This document shows positions 59,929 to 64,000 of a stretch of 64,000 nucleotides of DNA, one piece after another. The notes beneath the pieces were generated by a model. That model did not search any database. It had not been told where the DNA came from and saw nothing but the letters and a program-made list of their open reading frames with translations. Position 1 is the stretch's first letter, and each line of letters opens with the position of its first letter. The position numbers and the translations under genes are program-made. This DNA is from Terriglobia bacterium (GTDB taxonomy: Bacteria > Acidobacteriota > Terriglobia > Bryobacterales > Bryobacteraceae). The stretch covers positions 40,116 to 104,115 of the forward strand of contig RGPS01000002.1 in NCBI GenBank assembly GCA_010084195.1. Reading direction: 5' to 3'.

Positions 59929-61662
59929 TTATTTGGTGAGTTGGTAGTTCCGGTCCACAATATAGGCCTTGCCCAGGCCATTCACCGCAGTCAAACGAAT
60001 GTGCAGCGCCGCAGGGTAATCTATCGCGATGTTGGCTGGAATCGTCAACGTTCCCGAAGCTCCCGTCCCGATCACCCGATACCCTCGCTCGGACACATTC
60101 ACTTCGCCGGTCCATTCATACAGCATCGCCTGAAGAGCTTTCGACTGCCGTTTCAGCTTAATCTCAAACTTCACCGGCTGCGAGAGCGAGATGGTGTCTC
60201 CGTCGGGAGCCACAATTTCGAACGGCACTTTCTCCGGATTCCCTTCCAGATCCTGCAACGCCAGGGCGGGCTCGCGGGAGTCGAACTTGTAACTCTTCAG
60301 CATGCCAGTCTTCTTGCCCTCACGCGAAACGTGCAGAATCCAGTCATGGCTGTTGTCGGGAGGACTAAAAGTCAACGCTTCCGTCTTCGTCTTCTCTTTT
60401 ACTTTGGTCCGTTCGCCGTTCAGCGGGTTCACCCACTCCACGTCGTAGGAAGCCTTGTCCACCGTCAGCGTCACTGGCCCTGGCTTCTCCACATACACCA
60501 CGTACTCCACTTCGTCCAGCGAAAGCGCCCGACCGTTCTCCACATCGAAATGCGGTGCCAGTTCCCAATGGCGCGTGGTGGACATAAAGTCGTACCAGAC
60601 CTTCATCTGCGCCGCAGCCTGCTCATTCGGCACTTCGGTCGCCGGATAGTGGCCGTTCATCGTCATGTTCCAAAGGCGCTTCCGGAAGACCTCGGTATCC
60701 TTCAGGCCCACCGCGAAATTATTCACTGCCGGATACTGAAACGCCTGCTGCTCCACCATCGCGATATTGTCATCACTGGTCTGAAACGACCGGTACCGCA
60801 GCCAGCCATCCTCCGACATCGGAGTCGAGGTCACCGACGCCCGGCTCGACCTTGTGTGTTTGTACGGGTCCAGTTCCGTCAGGTACCCGGCAATCTCCTT
60901 CAGCAGCGGCCGCCCGTTATCGTACGATTCCCAACCTTCCAGGCCCTGCCAGGTCACGTCGAAAGGCGCCAGTCGCGGCAGTGCATAGTCAAACCACTTC
61001 CGCCGATCCGCCCGCGACGGCAACAGTCGGTCCATCAGCCCGTTCGGGCCAAAAAACGCAATATCGACGATCAGGCCACGCTCATTGGCATAGCGGATCT
61101 TTTCCTCGGCCGCCCGAAACACATCCGGAGAGCGAAACTTCGAAGCCACCGCCTCATCAATCAGCGTGATCCCAACATGGTTGAAGTGTTGCAACGAACG
61201 CGCGTCAATCAGCGCCTTCCACCTCGCCAGATCCATCCCGTTGAAGTCCGGCACCACCGTCCCCATCCACAAATGCGGCGTCAGATTATTCCCCTCCACC
61301 CACGCAAAATGGTGCAGATTCGCCGCTCGCAGCCACCCTGGCTTGGCATTGTCCGTCGCCAGCAACTGTCCTTCCTTGCCACTAATCGGTCCCGGACCAG
61401 TCAGCCGGAACGTATGGGGCCCGGCTTCGTCAGGCGTGAAGCGAATCACCCATCGCGTGCCCCCGTCCCAGAAACCATTGGCACGAACCGTGTCGTGATG
61501 CGGTGAACGAATCTCTGCATGCAGATCAACCGCGTCGGTTGGCGTAACGCCCGGCAGGTCAAAGACGAGGTCGCAGGGCGAGTATTTCGACGTCGGGGGA
61601 CATACCGTCTGCGCCCACGCCGTAGCGACGAACAAGAAGCCAGTAACTATCCGAGACATCAT
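59929..61662 (-). CDS. Secreted DUF5060/DUF4038-like glycoside hydrolase
   Basis: Signal peptide MMSRIVTGFLFVATAWA; N-terminal DUF5060-like FWDGGTRWVIRFTPDEAGPHTFRLTGPGPISGKEGQLLATD; TIM-barrel-like region with W/H-rich motifs. Confidence 0.78.
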   Translation of the reverse strand: MMSRIVTGFLFVATAWAQTVCPPTSKYSPCDLVFDLPGVTPTDAVDLHAEIRSPHHDTVRANGFWDGGTRWVIRFTPDEAGPHTFRLTGPGPISGKEGQLLATDNAKPGWLRAANLHHFAWVEGNNLTPHLWMGTVVPDFNGMDLARWKALIDARSLQHFNHVGITLIDEAVASKFRSPDVFRAAEEKIRYANERGLIVDIAFFGPNGLMDRLLPSRADRRKWFDYALPRLAPFDVTWQGLEGWESYDNGRPLLKEIAGYLTELDPYKHTRSSRASVTSTPMSEDGWLRYRSFQTSDDNIAMVEQQAFQYPAVNNFAVGLKDTEVFRKRLWNMTMNGHYPATEVPNEQAAAQMKVWYDFMSTTRHWELAPHFDVENGRALSLDEVEYVVYVEKPGPVTLTVDKASYDVEWVNPLNGERTKVKEKTKTEALTFSPPDNSHDWILHVSREGKKTGMLKSYKFDSREPALALQDLEGNPEKVPFEIVAPDGDTISLSQPVKFEIKLKRQSKALQAMLYEWTGEVNVSERGYRVIGTGASGTLTIPANIAIDYPAALHIRLTAVNGLGKAYIVDRNYQLTK

Positions 61663-61702
61663 CCCTACAAGGATAACGGGAAAGCAGTGGTAGCTTGATC
61701 GA

Positions 61703-62947
61703 ATGGCAACCAGACGGACGTTTCTCGCGATGGCCGGGGCCTGCTGCGCGCCGGCCATCGCCGCAGCAGATCCAAGGGTCACGCGCGAAGTCTTTCTGAA
61801 GTCTCCGAAAGAGGGCACCGCCGTCATGGCCGCCGCCTGGTACACAAGCGCCAAGGGGACTTCCCTGCTCTCCGTGGAAACCCGCTACAGCCGGTCCGAT
61901 ACCGTGGACATCGCTTACTACCGGACCTCCAGGGACAACGGCAGAACCTGGAGCCGCCCAACCCGGCACAAGACCGCCGAACGACGCCCTGAAGGGATGC
62001 TCCGTCGCCATCCCCGGACTGGAATAAACGAGCCCACTACGGGCAAATTCATCGAGTTCTTCGTGCAGGGCGTCTTGCCGACCGATGACCCGCTGGAAGG
62101 TATGCGGCGCTGGAACATCTTCTACCGGGTGGACGGCAAAGAGTATCAGGCTATTCAACACGGCCAGGAATTCGGCCCGGACCACCCATTCCCCGGTGTC
62201 CACGCCGGTCGCAGCATGGTGATGTTAGGCGACGTGTCTTCCGTGCCGTTGATCCTCAAAAACGGCACCATCCTGCTGCCGGCCATCACCACGCCTTTGA
62301 CGCCGGAAGGCAAACCTTACAATCCCACCGGAGGCTACACCTACACGGACGCCATAATTCTTCACGCCCGCTGGCAAAATGGCAGGCTGGCGTGGACGTC
62401 TTCGGGACCAGTGAAAGGCGATCCGGCACGGTCCACCCGCGGCATGGACGAACCCACTCTGGCGCAACTTCACGATGGTCGCCTGATGATGATCCTCCGC
62501 GGTTCCAATGACCGGAATCCAGCTCTGCCTGCGTACAAATGGGTTTGTTTTTCCACGGACGGCGGTTTCCACTGGTCCGAACCAAAACCCTGGACCTACA
62601 CCTCCGGAGAAGCCTTCTTTTCACCCTCCGCCAGTTCGCAGCTGGTACCGCACTCCAACGGCAAGCTCTACTGGCTCGGCCACATCTCCGCCACGAACGC
62701 CCGGGGCAATCGCCCCCGCTACCCGGTGTACGTGGGAGAGGTAGACCAGACTTCCGGCCTCCTGCTTCGCGACAGCCTGATCCAAATCGACGACCGTCAG
62801 CCCGATGACGACGAGATCCTGATGCTCTACAGCCTTTGCGCGCGCGAAGATCGCGAGGACCACCGGATCAATCTCCACATGTCCCGCCTGTTCGCCTTCC
62901 CGAATGCCTGGCGCGGCGACGCTCTGCTCTATCGAATCAGAGTGTAA
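61703..62947 (+). CDS. Sialidase/BNR-repeat-like exo-glycosidase family protein
   Basis: SRDNGRTWSRPTRHK, GMDEPTLAQLHDGRLMMILRGSND, FSTDGGFHWSEPKPW (Asp-box-like repeats). Confidence 0.82.
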   Translation: MATRRTFLAMAGACCAPAIAAADPRVTREVFLKSPKEGTAVMAAAWYTSAKGTSLLSVETRYSRSDTVDIAYYRTSRDNGRTWSRPTRHKTAERRPEGMLRRHPRTGINEPTTGKFIEFFVQGVLPTDDPLEGMRRWNIFYRVDGKEYQAIQHGQEFGPDHPFPGVHAGRSMVMLGDVSSVPLILKNGTILLPAITTPLTPEGKPYNPTGGYTYTDAIILHARWQNGRLAWTSSGPVKGDPARSTRGMDEPTLAQLHDGRLMMILRGSNDRNPALPAYKWVCFSTDGGFHWSEPKPWTYTSGEAFFSPSASSQLVPHSNGKLYWLGHISATNARGNRPRYPVYVGEVDQTSGLLLRDSLIQIDDRQPDDDEILMLYSLCAREDREDHRINLHMSRLFAFPNAWRGDALLYRIRV

Positions 62948-63129
62948 ATCACTACGGAAATACGGTATCTGGCCCGGATTACCCCACTGTCCCCGGCACA
63001 CGCCCTCATGCCCGCAAGCCCCCGTTTACCTTGACATCTTCACCGACTTGTGATGAAGTCAACATAATGGTGGGGTGGCGTCTGTTTGCCTTCCTTTTAC
63101 CTCGAATTGAAAAGTAAAGTCGAGAATTC

Positions 63130-64000
63130 ATGCAATTTCCACGTTTGAAAGTCATCCTCTCCGCAGCCATTCTGGCTTCGTTGGCAGCATCCTCACTCTG
63201 GGCCCAGGCGGCCGGCACCGGCACCCTCGTCGGTAATGTCACCGACGCTTCCGGAGCCACCATCGTCGGGGCCAAAGTCGCCGTCGTCAACACCGGCACC
63301 GCCTTTACTTCCGAATCCGTCACCAATTCCGAAGGGGCCTACTACGCCCCCTACCTCGCCCCCGGAACCTACCGCGTCAATGTCGAAAACCCCGGCTTCA
63401 AGCGCCTCGTCCGCGAAGGTATCATCATTCGCACCGGTGAAACCCTCCGCGTTGACGTCCAGCTCGAACTCGGTGCCATTACCGAATCCGTCAGCGTCTC
63501 CGGCTCAGCCCCCCTCCTCGAAACCGAAACCTCCACCTCCGGCCAGGTCCTCGATGGCGACCTCCTCGTCAAGATCCCCGTCAGCCAAAAGCGCGCCATC
63601 CGCATCCTCTTCTATATGCCCGGTGCCAACGCCATCGGCGGCTTCACCGTCCTCGGCCAGCGCGCCCGCGCCATGGGCTACACCGTCGATGGCATCAACG
63701 GCAAAGAGCCTGGCATCGGTGCCACCAACGGTACCGATGCCCAAATTTCCACCACACAGGACGCCTTCGAAGAAGTGAAGCTCTACACCACCGGCGCCCC
63801 CGCCGAACTCGGCCACTCCGCCGGCGGCCTCATGTCCATCGTTTTTAAGTCCGGCACCAATGAACTCCACGGCTCCGTCGAAGACCGCCTGATCGGCAAG
63901 TCCATGATCCACCGTTCTTACCTCGAACAACTCGCCCGCGCCAACCCCTTTACCTACCACGAAACAACGCTCCTCTTCACCGGTCCAGTCGTCATCCCCA
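63130..64000 (+). CDS. TonB-dependent receptor with carboxypeptidase regulatory-like domain (5' part, runs off the window)
   Basis: ATG 63130: MQFPRLKVILSAAILASLAASSLWAQAAGTGTLVGNVTDASGATIVGAKVAVVNTGTAFTSESVTNSEGAYYAPYLAPGTYRV... Open to the window end, so absent from the ORF track. Confidence 0.9.
   Translation, partial: MQFPRLKVILSAAILASLAASSLWAQAAGTGTLVGNVTDASGATIVGAKVAVVNTGTAFTSESVTNSEGAYYAPYLAPGTYRVNVENPGFKRLVREGIIIRTGETLRVDVQLELGAITESVSVSGSAPLLETETSTSGQVLDGDLLVKIPVSQKRAIRILFYMPGANAIGGFTVLGQRARAMGYTVDGINGKEPGIGATNGTDAQISTTQDAFEEVKLYTTGAPAELGHSAGGLMSIVFKSGTNELHGSVEDRLIGKSMIHRSYLEQLARANPFTYHETTLLFTGPVVIP

Noticed and set aside
59839-61506. 555-aa plus-strand ORF opposite tsaB and the DUF5060-like gene
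   Set aside because: His/Arg/Pro-rich low-information translation. The minus-strand genes have clear signal peptides and domain motifs.
63236-63778. 180-aa Pro/Ser-rich ORF
   Set aside because: Frame-shifted shadow of the TonB receptor starting at 63130, caused by C-ending codons.

Overview
This GC-rich bacterial window looks acidobacterial (Bryobacter/Solibacter-like), judging from Oar-like TonB receptors, VWFA-related secreted proteins, several DUF1080/3-keto-disaccharide hydrolase proteins and PQQ/cytochrome c enzymes. That taxonomic placement is inference. Most of it is ordinary chromosome: glgB, add, secA, rpmI-rplT, zapA, ruvX, mltG, tsaB, a MacA/MacB-like efflux cluster, a histidine kinase/response regulator/NtrC cluster, a multihaem cytochrome, and many secreted hydrolases. 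I saw no prophage, transposase, CRISPR array, rRNA or tRNA. The observations most worth follow-up are: (1) a Wzt-like ABC-ATPase homologue that has lost its P-loop and signature motif, overlapped with a 2H-phosphoesterase gene; (2) an imidazolonepropionase-like protein with all recognisable metal ligands replaced; (3) a lipoprotein that looks like an amidohydrolase beta-sandwich with the catalytic TIM barrel removed; (4) a decayed toxin-antitoxin locus in which an intact MntA-type antitoxin sits beside a frameshifted HepT fused to the tail of a second PIN-like toxin; (5) a modular intergenic REP-like element present at four gene 3' ends; (6) tandem GGGAT-GGT-ATCCC palindromes 24 bp apart just upstream of a DUF1080 gene; (7) a strong terminator-like hairpin between a coiled-coil gene and zapA. 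All family calls come from reading the translations; no database search was run.
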